64,000 nucleotides of DNA. Source: Eutypa lata. Lineage: Eukaryota > Ascomycota > Sordariomycetes > Xylariales > Diatrypaceae. Of the stretch, positions 11,395-23,709 are shown one piece after another. A program made the position numbers and the translations under genes. The stretch spans positions 558,001-622,000 of the forward strand of contig JAKULF010000005.1 of assembly GCA_022661535.1 (NCBI GenBank). The letters are read 5' to 3'. The notes below the pieces were generated by a model. The model did not search any database. It was not told the origin of the DNA and was given only the letters and a program-made list of their open reading frames with translations. Every line of letters begins with the position of its first letter. Position 1 is the stretch's first letter.

Positions 11395-12881
11395 TGTTTT
11401 ACGATATATGAGACGGGGTAGACTATATGTCGAGGATGAAGGGCCTTGCAATTCGGCGTTCTTTACGGATAATAGATTCGGCATGTGAACCAGAGGGGGT
11501 TGGAGAGTTTCATGATGGTGTATTTTCTTTTGTTTAAGATATCTTAGCTACATGGCATGACTACTTATTCCCAGTATTAATTTAGACGTTATTTGAAAGA
11601 ATAAGTATAGGTACTAAATGATGTAATCATGAGGTACATTAATCGGTTACATTCGGATAGTGAAAGAAGTCAAACAGCCTGTCCTAAGTATAAACCCTCT
11701 AGTCATGTTGCAACACTGTAGCACATTCCAGGCTTTTAGACGCGACCTTAAATTGGTGTTAATAGGATAGGTACTTAGCCAGGGAGGTAAATGTTCCTAC
11801 CTCGGTAAATAACACCTACTATTCTCTTAACGCTAGAATATGATGAACCTTACGGAGACGAGATGGGTCAATACATAAGCACAAGAAGCAACAAAGGCGA
11901 AGGAAGCAATGGAAGATTTCCTTTCTTTCTCAAGCTGTAACTGCCTGCCTACTTTAGAAATTTATTTTTCCTTCCGTCTAACGTTGATCATCCATCCATC
12001 CTTCCCTCCCTCTAGCTAACCTTCATTTACCCTCCCCCCCCCCCCCCCAATAAACCAACGAACGAACGAAAGAGAATGAAGGGAAGAGAGGAAGATGATA
12101 AAGATGCAGGGGCACGTGTGTGTGCGTGTGCGTGTGTATGAATGAATGTACCTAAGTACGGATGCATATATGTATATTTATGTGGGTGGACTTGAGTAAA
12201 ATATGGATAGAGATACACCGTAACGGAAGTAACAAAGCACCGTAGTTAGCATCAAGTTCCCAACCAAATATCGATTGACAGATAGACCGAGTGACGTGAC
12301 CAGTACATCTCGGAAAGGAAGAGAGAGGAATAGAGGAACCAAACCCGTCCGTCGTCTTCTGCCAACCAACCAACCAACGAATCACCTTCCTCAGAATATC
12401 TTCGTCATTAATCATCAAGAAAAGTAGCGTTGCGTGCTAGTTAGTTTCGTTTTATCCCAACCCTTCCTTCCCTATGGTTGGCAAGGTAAGGAAGCAAGAA
12501 GCAGTTGAAGAAAAGAAGAATAAAATCAGAGTGGAAAAATTCAGTTCAGGTTTCCCTCAGGAAAAATAAAGAGAGAAAAAAAGAACGCCTAGCACCTGTA
12601 CTATATACGTATGCAAGCCAAGACAAGAAAACGAACGACAGACATATCGACATGAGTATTTTTTTTTTCTTGTCCCCCCTCCCTCGCCCTCCCAATTTCT
12701 CCGTTTCCAGTGTATGATTCTTTTCCATGCTCTCGTCACGTTACGTTATGTCTCGTCACAACCCCGCCATCATTGATCACCGCAGACCAGCTTGTTCCAT
12801 CTACACTGGACCGTTTGCCATAACACGCATCGCATATCCTCATCACCTCTTCCACTCCCCCCCTCAAACACCGCACACCCC
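11395..12881. other. Intergenic region between convergent genes
   Basis: The 3' flanks of glycerate kinase (plus) and Fzo1 (minus). It holds several simple repeats: a C15 run at 12034-12048, GT-rich sequence near 12116-12138, and purine-rich patches. No coding sequence could be supported. Confidence 0.6.
12034..12048. repeat. Poly-C run (C15)
   Basis: Fifteen consecutive cytosines, followed by a GAAC-rich stretch. A simple homopolymer; its exact length may be unreliable in any assembly. Confidence 0.85.
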
Positions 12882-15739
12882 TCAAATCCCCCCATTAGCA
12901 GCAGCAACGGCAGCAGGATGAGCATCCAAGTCGACGGCCTCAACAGCGGCGCGCTGCTTCGCGCTGGAGCGGACGAGGTTCCCGAAGTAGCGCAGCGCGA
13001 CCTCGGACTCGCCGCGGGTCTTGAAGGTCTCGTCGCGGCGGGCGCTGAGCTTCTCGACGGAGTGCTGGAGGCCGACGCGCAGGTTGTCGGCGGGGATGCG
13101 GAGGACCTTGCGGACGCTGCCGGAGACGCGCGCGCTGTTGGCGTGCACGTAGTCGAGGGACTCGAGCTGCGCTGCGACCTTCGTGGCCAGGCGCGAGGGG
13201 AGCGAGTGTGGGATCTGTTGGAGCACGTAGGCTGTTGCTGAGACGGCTGGATTTGGGAGATAGGCGTTAGTAGTGACGTCTTAGGGGAGCTTTTGTGTAT
13301 TTAAACGGGGAGTATAGGGGGTGTGGGTAGGGAGATATGGATTTGGAAAAGGGGTTTATGGAGGATAGGCGGGTAGGTAATCAAGTAATTACGCAGACAA
13401 AAACAAACAAACAAACACATAAGATAGAACAAGAAAACTCACCAGCCAAAATCAAACCAGGCACAATCAACCTCCGCAAATTATCATTACCCACGATCTT
13501 CGCCACCGTAAACGCGTGATCCATCCAGCCGTAACCGCCTAGAACGCGGCTGCCCACGGCCGTAGCGACGGTCAAAGCCATGCCGGTGCCGGCGAGCTTC
13601 TCCTGGCGCTGCACGAGGGTGTTGAAGTCGACGAAGTCCCAGAGCTCGGTGGGGACGTCGACCTGCTTGGCGAGGGCGTCGCGGCGGCGGCGGAACATGA
13701 CGTCGGGGCGGAAGCTGAGGTCGTGGTACTCGGCCCCGAGGTGCTCGACGCCGAGCTGCTTGATGGCGGCGACGCCGGCGACGGTGCGCGCGCGCGCGAT
13801 GTCCTCGCACTCGGCGACCGACGCCGAGATCTCCGAGAGCATGGCCTCCTTGATGTCCTCGGCGTACTGGAAGGCGCCGAAGAAGCCCGGGTACGGCACG
13901 CCCAGGTTGGCGGCGTCGTCGCCGGCGTGCGTGATGGCCGACTGGAGCGTCGTGCGCGTGTGGTTGTAGATGTCCTTGCAGGTCTCCTCGATGGTCTGGT
14001 CGACCTCGTCGCTGACTTCCGACTTGGCCTTCTTCGAGGACTCGAGCTGCGGCTCGAGTTCTTTGAGCTCCTGCATGACGCGGTCGAGCTCGCCTCGCGC
14101 CATCTCCGAGTTGACCGTGGCTAGGACGTTGACGTCGTTCAGGATGTTCATGAGGTAGGTCCTGGCGGGGGCTAGCTTGGATCTTGCCCGCTTCTCTAAG
14201 ACGAAGCGTCGGAGGGATTGCTCCAGTCGCTCGAAATCTTGAATCTTCTCCTTTTCCTTTCCTTTGCCTTTGGGATCGCTATCTGGGTCATCATCGCCGT
14301 CTCCACCGGGCGGCGATGTCGGGATGGCATTGCTGGATACGAAGTGGACTAGTTCACTTGACTCCTTGTAAGTTCTTGGACTTAGACCATATACTTGATC
14401 CAAGATCATTTTCTGGCATCGTTCCTTATCTCGGATGAAATCATAACCGTTCACGACCATGAAAATGTAGGCCTTCTCAGCCGCGGCAGCCCAGATGAAT
14501 TCCTTGGCGGACTGGGTGAAGTGATTCGCAGCAGAGACTACAAAGACTACAACATCGATTTCCTCCTGTCGTGCAAACACAGCCGTAGTTTTGGTCGTAT
14601 CGGAATTGAGTCCTGGCGCATCAATTAAGGCAATGTCGACCACGCCATTGTTGAGTAGAGACTCATCAACGGACCGCACATCTTTCACGTAAACCTTGCA
14701 TTGCATGTAATTGGTGTTATCAATGACGATCTTCTCTAGGTCTTGTAGTGGGAAGACATCGTAGGTCGACTCGTCGTGTCGGTCGTAGACGGCATTGAGA
14801 TGGACAGCATGGACTTCCTCGACACCGGAGTTTTCTCTAGCGTCTAGCACTTCGCAAAAGATGCTGGTACAAGGTTGTTGATCTTCGGGAAGAACCTTTT
14901 GTCGCAGCAAAGCATTGCAGAAGGTCGATTTTCCGGCATTCAAATCTCCTGTTACGAGGACCTTGCTGGCCGTATCTTCTATCCGTTCACGCAATGCTTG
15001 TAGATGTCGGACGCTAGAACTAATCTTCCCGTCCAGCAGAGCAGCCACAGAGTTTTTCTCGAGAGAATGTACAAGTTCGGATTGGTGTAGGGCGCCTAAT
15101 TTGAGATCTAGCTTTAAAATGGAGAATTCCTGAGCGATCTGAGGTGAAACTAATCTGGGCACTTCGACGACGGCCTTGTCTTCTGCATCCCTGCTTGATT
15201 CAGCTGCATCTTCCACAGTGGTCATCGATCGTTGGAGGGGTCGTGGATGGCGTTGAGAGGGGCTCATATGTTCCCCAGCAGCAGATGCCGTGTGCTGTAT
15301 ACCGGGTCGGGGACCGGACCGATCGGGCGAGGTGAGATCTGTGCGTTGCACGGAAGGATAATGGGCCGGCCATGTTATGTTCATATCCCGCAAGCCTTCT
15401 AGAAGCTCGACAACCTGGTTGATGGCGCGACCTAGCGTAACCCGATGCTTGTTATACCATAGCTGATGAATGGCGGCATCTTGGGTGCGCGGGTCGGATG
15501 ACTGTCGTAGTACTGACATGTCTCCCGTGACGGTGGGATCAATTCGAGGAGAGCCGAGAGGGAATTTAGACGATGAGGATGATGCACCACCTGGACCTCT
15601 GAAATCGTCACCTGCTATACTACCACCGTATCCGGAGTCGTTATCAATAAGCGATTGAAGTCTAGTGGCGTGATGCGATGTCGAACCGGAGCCTACGGTC
15701 ATATAACCCGGTCCTCTTGATGGAGAAGTATTGGATTGT

Positions 15740-15773
<34 letters not shown>

Positions 15774-15876
15774 CTTGATGTTGTGCATCGTCTTCTTCCT
15801 CCTCAAACCGTCGTCCCCTGCGGGATTTCCCCTTCCCCTTCCCCTTGGATTTTTGTGAAAAATAGTCCTGGCTCAT
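12882..15876 (-). CDS. fzo1: Mitofusin Fzo1, transmembrane GTPase of mitochondrial outer membrane
   Basis: Two exons, 15876-13443 and 13246-12882, joined in phase 1 across a 196-nt intron (GTGAGT...CCAG), give about 932 residues. The N-terminus is disordered, with a CAG-encoded polyglutamine tract (residues ~35-47). The dynamin-type GTPase domain shows the P-loop GDLNAGKST (310-318), switch region QPCTSIFCEV, the G3 motif IDAPGLNSD and the G4-like NGYD. Helical bundle and paired membrane segments follow (GTGMALTVATAVGSRV and LIVPGLILA with the start of exon 2), then the C-terminal coiled-coil region containing YVHANSARVSGSVRKVLR, highly typical of fungal Fzo1. It drives outer-membrane fusion of mitochondria. 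The second exon would be missed without splicing, since the first frame ends 62 bases into the intron. Confidence 0.95.
15735..15777 (-). repeat. CAG-type polyglutamine repeat in Fzo1
   Basis: About a dozen glutamine codons in a row (mixed CAG/CAA on the coding strand) in the disordered N-terminal region of Fzo1. Length polymorphism between strains would be expected. Confidence 0.85.
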
Positions 15877-16719
15877 CTTTTGGTTGGCTTTGGGCTACTC
15901 CATCGGAGCCCACGCGGTGGATTCTATGTCGGTGTAGAAGTCGCTCTAATTTCGAGTTGTGGTCAAATGATGTAACTACACGAATTCGGCGGAGTAGGTT
16001 AGAGTGGTAGGTTAATAAGAATAGAAGGAGTGGCGCGTTCTAAAAACTAAAAATATTCGGAGTGTCGGGTGGGTGGTGTGATATCGGATCTCTCTTTTTT
16101 TTCTCTTTCTGCGGTCAAGAATCCCGACCGGTGATTTCTTCTATTGGCCGTCCTTGATTGGGATTGGTAGGTACCTACGTATGAAGTAGTAGCTAGGGAT
16201 CTCGGCCCTCTGACGTGTGGCACAACATTCAATTTAGCTACATACAACGTACAACATACAATAGTTAACCAAGCTACAAGTATCCACATATATGTAGAAT
16301 AGTAGTCTACTTAGGTACCTTGTTATCAGGGTTGATGTCATTTCTACCGTTACATCTTGGTATTTTATGTACATAATTCTACTCACCACCTGTAGCCTTA
16401 TTCTGCCAACTGTCTACCCCAGGAACCATTCAATAAGCGTTGATTAGCCCACCAACTAACGAGAGCATACCTACATACCTACCTAAGGTAGCTTCATACG
16501 CAATACGTACATACATCCAAGGCACCCCATATTCCCTTAAATGTTACTTCTAACAACGCGAGGCATTTTGAACAACCCAGCTCTGGCTTCATACACGGTT
16601 CTACTATAGTCGGTGCTGGTATTCATCACTTCCACTTGAATAGAGGCCATTTTGGTCTCTGGGTTGAAATTCCCGTCTTAGCCGCATCGACATCAACACA
16701 TACATCCACGCGCAACATC
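15877..16719. other. Divergent promoter region of fzo1 and vps2
   Basis: An intergenic stretch between two divergently transcribed genes. It contains TAGGTACCTA-type motifs near 16165-16180 and 16310, and a TACCTACATACCTACC patch at 16470-16500. No gene is seen. Confidence 0.6.
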
Positions 16720-17666
16720 ATGAATGTGAGCAAACGACAACATCTCATCATCCTTCCTTTGCTCTCCTACTTCTCCTTCGGAATAATGTGTATGTGCAAG
16801 GCAGAAACCTAATCCCTCAACCCCTTAGATTCTAGAATGGGCTTTCGGCAAGCGCATGACGCCCGCCGAGCGTTTGCGCAAGAACCAACGAATGCTCGAT
16901 AAGGCGATCCGAGAACTCGACCAGGTGCGCGTGAAACTCGAGAAGCAGGAAAAGACCCTCGTCACCCAGATCAGACAGAGCGCACAGAAAGGCCAGATGG
17001 GAGCTGCGAAGATTCAGGCGAAGGATCTAGTCCGGACGAGAAGGTGCGGCGGCATTTACATCCACACAACTCTCCTTGAGAGAAGAGGGGACTGGATAAA
17101 TAGCTAATCTTGCTTGTCTTCCTAGATACGTTGAGAAGTTCTACGGCATGAGGAGCCAGCTGCAGAAGATCTCTCTGCGTTTACAGACCCATCGAACGAA
17201 CGAGCAAATGATGCAGGCTATGAAGGGGGCAACCATGGCTCTCGGCAGCATGAACCGATCGATGAACCTGCCCGCCCTACAACGCATCGCTATGGAATTC
17301 GAGCGGGAGAATGATATAATGGAGCAGCGACAAGAGATGATGGACGATGCGGTAGATGATGCTATGGATGCGGGACTAGAAGAGGAGGGTGATGAAGTTG
17401 TAGAACAGGTCTTGGAGGAGATTGGTGTTGACCTCAACCAAGCCGTAAGTAGCCCACAGCTCCATGCCCGACACCAATATATCATCCTACATGATCTAAC
17501 ACCCGCACAGTTTGGTGAGACGCCTACAGGACTTCAAGTGGAAAAGGCACCCGAGGGACGCATTGCCCAAGCCATTGGTGGACCGAGTGGCGGCGGCGGC
17601 GGCGGCGGCGGCGGTGATCCAGGTGACGATGACCTTCAGGCTCGGCTTGATAGTCTGAGGAAGTAA
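16720..17666 (+). CDS. vps2: ESCRT-III subunit Vps2/Did4 (CHMP2 family)
   Basis: Four exons, 16720-16725, 16829-17043, 17126-17444 and 17511-17666, give 231 residues, the usual length. The first exon is only ATG AAT; joining it to ATTCTAGAATGG at 16829 restores the conserved N-terminus MNILEWAFGKRMTPAERLRK. The basic N-terminal helices (KNQRMLDKAIRELDQ) and the core (KIQAKDLVRTRR then YVEKFYGMRSQLQ) are followed by an acidic middle part (EEEGDEVVEQVLEEIGVDL), a poly-Gly linker and the C-terminal MIM-like helix DDDLQARLDSLRK, which binds the Vps4 MIT domain. The protein acts on endosomes in multivesicular-body sorting and membrane scission. All introns have GTGAGC, GTGCGG or GTAAGT donors and AG acceptors and keep the frame. 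Confidence 0.95.
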
Positions 17667-19683
17667 TAGTTGGGGTTCGAATTGGAACAGCTGGCATGGG
17701 TCACTGATGAAATATGTCACGATTTCATATAAGAGAGACGCAAGCCGAGTAAAGTAAGGAGTTTCGGGTGTTCATAATTCTACATATCTACATGTCATAT
17801 TTCTCGCGCTGGGCTGATCGGGAGGAGACATGGTCGGTACCTACATACACATATGAGTAATTATCCAAATATTGATAACGATGTCATTCGCCTTTAACTG
17901 AGGATTGGACCCCTGAAGATCTCTGATCATTTGACGCCCTCTTGCCGTGCTCTAGATATCTGGCAAAGAGAGAGACAGAGATATGGCTTAACTACAACCA
18001 ACTATCCACTTTATAAGGCATATACGTATATCTAGGTAGGTATAGTAGCTGTCTTATAGGTTGCTTAAGTAAGAAGTTAAAAGCTTAAAGTGCTGCATAT
18101 CTATTCTCACTTGTCACATCAAGCAACCTTACTTAGCGTAGATGTTAGCCAACAATATACAACTGTCTTTTTATACTTTATTATATACAAATCCGGCAGC
18201 TACTGTGGTTATCTAGGATAGAATCTACCAATCTTTGTTGACCTACCTATAAACAACCAAAGCCTCTTCTTGTACAACGTGACTTAACACCAACTTCAAG
18301 CGCTTACAATTGATGTGATATGCATTATGTTAGTTAGTTGGTGGGGTTATGATACAGTAATGGTAATGCACAGACCACATTCATCTAAGAAGTAGTGGAA
18401 ATCCAAAAGAAGCTAGGCTACTTGTAGTAAGGGAGCAAAAGTTAGACCCAATGAAAGACCCCAGCAATACCCCACCTAAGAGTGAAGCAAGTGCCCAAGT
18501 ACCCAAGTACCTTGGGACCCGTCATTCGTTCATCCACATCATTGCATCGCCCCAAAAACCCCACGATCAACCATCCATTGCCATCTCTCAGCGATTAACT
18601 TGAAACATCATCTCAACCTCTTAAGTGTAAGTTATCTATCTCTTTTCTTTATTCTACCCTTACATACCATACCTTTTGCCTTCAAAGATTAGTTAGGTCG
18701 TGAAGGGCTTGGTTTCTTTGGGAATCTCTAGATACCTACCTAATCTCCTACCTCTCTCCTAATACCTAACTATATACTCCCTGTTTCTGTGATTTCAACA
18801 CCGAGCCCCCGAACTATCTTCGGTTGTGAGTGAACCCTCCACCCCTCTCTCTGTCTCTGAATGCATCGTGCTCCGTCAATGTGCAACAACAACAACACTT
18901 TACCTTCCTTGCTTTGTTGTTTCTATTCGAGAAGGACAAAAAGCCACCCCTAGGATCTCCCATTGTTCATTCCTCGTATCCCTGCATTTAACCTTTATCT
19001 ACTTGTCTATCCACTACATGTACGTAATTATTGCAGCCAATTCTCGATTGCCATGTTTTCAAAGCAACAGCTTACAAATTGCCTATGACGGTTGATTCTG
19101 TTTGCATGCCTGACATCAGTTTAAGGGTCTTATCAGCGCCTCCCTCTTGTTCCCTGACCATCCCATCTACCAAGTACCTAATATACCTAGACCCTCACGC
19201 GACGCCTTAGTTTTGTCTGTCTGCCTCGCTGCTAGCATCACTTATTACTACTCCTCTACTACTAGCACCACGGCCATACTTACCACTAACACCACTGCTA
19301 CTCAAATTACTATTATAATTACCTGCTCAACACTGTTATCATATTATCTAATAACTTGACCAGGCAAAACGAATTCGGGAAACTGTTTCTAACCCGCACT
19401 CTAATTCCCTATTTCTCAGGCGCAAAACACCGTACGAAACCAAATATACATACTTGGTACCTAGCTGAGCATCTCCACTTCAAGCGACGTCATATACTCT
19501 CTATCCTTGACGACACTGCAACCCACGGTTTCTTTTCCTCCCGATATCCCGCAAGAGTCTTGAACGTAAGACTCGCTCCGCAGGCACGAATTATCTACTT
19601 CCGACTCTTTCTCTACCTTCGAAAATCTGGCAGGAAGCAAGCGACGCAGTCTCTCCTCGCAAGGGGGTCTGCTGTTGAATAGG
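17667..19683. other. Intergenic region with probable long leader of the PP2C gene
   Basis: No coding sequence supported. The right half (about 18500-19680) is pyrimidine-rich and has several GTAAGT/AG pairs, for example a donor at 18628, so it may hold a long spliced 5' leader of the phosphatase gene that starts at 19684. The open frames here lack coding character. Confidence 0.5.
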
Positions 19684-21560
19684 ATGTTCGGCGGAAACAA
19701 ATCCGATCCTACCGATGGTTCGGATTCAAAATCAGACAAGAAATCGGTATCACCGGATCCCAAGGTCGAAGCGAACTCGGGTTCTACTGGTACTATAAAA
19801 CCTACCGACCAGGTCGCTAGCGGTGAGAAGCGTAGCGGCAATGGCAGCCCTCCGGGACGACACAATGCCGATTCGGAGAAGAAGCGGAGAAGTAGTGGAG
19901 TGGGAAGCAAGGCGAGCAGTCTCATAGCTTCTGCTAAGAACTCTCTGAATTTTACCCAGGTTGGCAGGTCCAACAGCGACCTGAGCTCGCAGACGCCCTT
20001 ACAGAAGCTGGGCAAGCAAGACCAGTCTCTTGCTGTTCCTCAAGGCCAACATAACAACTCAGCCGGCGACTCTACTCCCGGTCCCCGCTCCACGTTCCGT
20101 GTAGGTGTCTGGGAAGATAGGAACAAGAAATGCCGTCGCACCATGGAAGACACCCACGCATTTCTCTACAACTTTCTACATACCCCTGCGCCCCAGCTTG
20201 CTGCAGACGCTAGCAACAGTCAGAAGTCCCGCAAGTCGGGTGAAGCTGGTGATCAGCCAACTGAGGCTGCTCCACGCGACATGGTAGAAACCGACAACGG
20301 ATACTTCGCAATCTTCGATGGTCATGCCGGCACTTTTGCTGCTGACTGGTGTGGTAAGAAACTTCACCTCATCCTCGAGGAGACGATAAGAAAAAACCCG
20401 AACGTTCCTATTCCCGAATTACTGGATCAGACATTCACCAACGTCGATTCCCAGCTAGAGAAGCTACCTTTGAAGAACAGTGGCTGCACTGCTGCGATTG
20501 CCGTTCTGCGCTGGGAGGACAGGGTTCCTAGTTCGAATTCCGCAACCGGCTCACAAGCTATCGCCCCTGCCGCTGCCGCCGCCTCGAAGGCGACCGAAAC
20601 TAAACCCAAGGACGGAAATAAGACGGAAGATACGAGTAACAACATCGCGATCCCCGAATCTACTCATGCGAAGTTGAAGGGTGCCGCACAGCGTCAGCGC
20701 GTTCTTTACACTGCCAATGTTGGTGACGCTAGAATCATCTTATGTCGGGCTGGGAAGGCTCTGCGTCTTTCGTACGACCACAAGGGTAGCGATGAAAACG
20801 AGGGAAAGCGAATTGGTAACGCCGGCGGTTTAATCCTCAACAACCGCGTCAACGGCGTTCTAGCTGTGACCCGAGCCCTTGGTGATACCTACATGAAGGA
20901 TCTCGTAACTGGTCACCCGTACACCACAGAAACTGTCATTCAGGCTGAGTTGGATGAATTTATCATAATTGCTTGTGATGGGGTAAGTACCACATTATCC
21001 TGGTCCAAAACTGTAACGATGACACTAATTCTTGGTAGCTTTGGGATGTTTGCTCTGATCAAGAAGCTGTTGACTTGGTTCGTGATGTTCAGGACCCAAC
21101 CGCAGCTTCGAAGCTATTGGTAGATCACGCACTATCACGTTTCAGCACAGACAACTTGTCTTGTATGATTGTGCGATTTGACAAGGCAGCATTACTCAAA
21201 AGTCAGCAAAACAAAGACAACGCCATAGGTGTGGAGGGTGATGCAGTCGATACGGGAGGTAAACTGAGTGAGGCTGACAAGATCGTGCATTCCACCAAAC
21301 AGATGATAGCTGAAGGGGGTACCCCGGCCGTCGGTATATCGGCAAGCAACAGCGGGCGTGGTCATGACCCTACACCTATCGATGACGGCGAGGGTTTTAA
21401 GCCTACTACCATCAACGGCCCTGTCGAGGAGGAACCCGCATCATTAGAAGATAGTGATGCGCCTGAGATCGACATAAACGCTATCCCAAATCCCGATTCC
21501 CTTGTGACTCCGACAGCAACCTCCCCAAACACGAGCGAACCGGCAACAAAGTCCTCTTAA
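19684..21560 (+). CDS. ptc1: Protein phosphatase 2C (Ptc1-like)
   Basis: Two exons, 19684-20982 and 21039-21560, joined in phase 0 by a 56-nt intron (GTAAGT...GGTAG), give about 606 residues. The first ~135 residues are Ser/Lys-rich and disordered. The PPM phosphatase domain shows [11 protein letters not shown] (about 150-160), [15 protein letters not shown] with the metal-binding Asp (212), a [11 protein letters not shown] block, [19 protein letters not shown] and IIACDG joined to [12 protein letters not shown] across the intron, then [11 protein letters not shown]. These are the usual motifs of Mn/Mg-dependent Ser/Thr phosphatases. The order and spacing fit Ptc1, which dampens MAPK (HOG) signalling, but an alanine-rich insert near residue 295 makes it longer than yeast Ptc1. 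The C-terminal ~120 residues are disordered. Confidence 0.92.
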
Positions 21561-23709
21561 GCTAGTATCTTGCACCGTACACATGCTCGAACGTTGGCTG
21601 TCGTCTGTCATTATTCGCTCTCGCCTGCTTTTCACCCCACCCCGGTGGACCTGCTTGTATGGCATTTTTGTTTGCCTGAAGTCATATAGTGGTCTGCGCG
21701 GTAGCCGTTATTTCGAGGTTGCTTTTTGTGGGATGTTTTTCGTGTGATTATGCATACAGTACCAGCAGCCCAGTTTATTGTCAACTTACGTATTTACATA
21801 CGAGAGTCTTCTAGTCTTTGCATGGAAGCTAAGGCTCTCTCTTGCGTTTGCTTCTACGCGGCTAGGACTAGGCTAGGTGGACTGAACTTTTTTTACTAAA
21901 CAGCTGGTGGGGGGATTTCGATTTCGATTTTGCCGCCCCTACTCTATTCTCGATACAAAGGCTACAGTTACATAAAACAGCTCAAGGTGGAAAACAACAA
22001 GTTCGTGGAACTGTTTGCTATGAGAAGAAAAAAAGAACTTGTCATGGATATGGAAAAGGGGTTAAGGGATAAGGGAAGGGAAAGGAAGTAACGCAACGAG
22101 AGCTTGTTTGATTGATTGATTAAGAGAGGGAGGGAGGGAGGGGTTGATGGATGAATGGATTCTCGCGATTTAAGCAACTCGCAAGATAACCTACACCTAC
22201 ACCTACACCTAACCTACCCATGTAATCTGCCTGTCTGCTATGCAATGGGGCCCCATGCAAAGCAGATCTACATAGCTACCTGTTAACTATGTAGTGAGCT
22301 AGCAAACCGAGCTGTCTGTCCGGACGACTGGTTATTTTGTCTACCGGACCCCGGACGGAACACAGCTAAATGAAAACGAAACACTTTAAGGGCCATTTTT
22401 ATTTTGTCTTTCTATCTCTCTGTTTGATCGTGGTGACGGGCATGAAATAAGTGAAGTGTGAATGAGTTAAGTGAGCGTACAATAGGATATGAGGTGATGT
22501 GAAGTAATCATACCAATTTCAATATGTAAAGTAGACAGACTAGAGTATGTAGTTATTTTATACGTGAAATTAATAATCTCAAATTATAGCTGCCCCGATC
22601 ATTCATATCAATATGTACGTAGTTGCCTTACCCGCCTCCATTCCTTACTTAACTTTTAGCTGAATCATTTGAGTATAAATGTAAAAATCATGACTTTCAG
22701 TCTTTTATCCTGTCTCGCACGAACCTTTTGTTTCTTCCTTACAACTACCTAACCATTCATCTATTTGTACTAGAGTAAGTAAGTTGCTATCACTTCATAA
22801 CCTTCACGATATTCTATGTATATTCTATAAGCTACCTATATTACAGATATCCAACTACTGTTAATCCTAGCTCCCCACCTACCCCCCGGAGCTGGGGTGA
22901 AGCTGGGGCTAGGATCAAGCTTTCAGTTAATGCAGGGGCTTTCCTAACCAAATCAGCCAATGAGGTGCCCTTAATGTAGGTACCTACGTAGTGGCGAGTC
23001 AAATCCCCAATTGAAATCGATCGATAGATGGGTTCGGGAAGTTCTACTGAGCCGCTGTATTTATGTAACATACATAATGTACGTACATACATGGACACAA
23101 CTACGTAATCAATCGAAGGACTCAGGGGGACTGCAGGTGTTTCCGGTAACAGATCCGGGGGCGACAACGATGACGCTATGGGCGATCTACATAGGCTTTG
23201 CTGAGGCAAATCGGGTACTGGACTGTTTGATTACTTACCAGCACGTACACGTATGAGATCGTGATCCAAGGGGTCGTTGTCTGGCTGTGTATGTATGTAA
23301 CTGTCTCGCTTTGAAAACGCAAATCAATCTACGCGTATGAAGCAAAGCTTATCTGTTTCTTCGTCTGGTTTGGGTTTGAGTTTATGTATCCAATAGCTGA
23401 CTGACTGACTTACTGGCTGCTGACCACCGTCTGATTGAACCTACCTACTTCACTTATGTATATCATTTCTGCTCAATATATTCATGCTATACAATAAATT
23501 ATGCATCTACGTATACTCAACTTTGTTGACCATATATTGCTGACATTTGCTTAACGTTTCAAATCCGATTCCATCTCGATACTCACATGTGTACTTCCTC
23601 AGTCAAGTGTTACCCGTAATTGCAAGGTGTAACCCATTTCTTGGCCTACGTCATCGATTTACCCAACTACACAACATCACGATCTAGACTAGTTGATTAT
23701 AGTCCCACG
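21561..23709. other. Intergenic region, 2.1 kb
   Basis: No supported gene. A CACCTA/CCTACA repeat patch lies at about 22190-22215, GGGA-rich sequence near 22120-22140, and a TAGGTACCTACGTAG motif at 22976-22992. Base composition is ordinary, and the open frames up to ~120 codons have no recognisable motif. Confidence 0.55.

Noticed and set aside
22188..22216. Interstitial telomere-like CACCTA/CCTA repeats
   Set aside because: The unit does not match the CCCTAA telomere repeat of filamentous fungi and the tract is only about 28 bases; it fits the general TACCTA motif.
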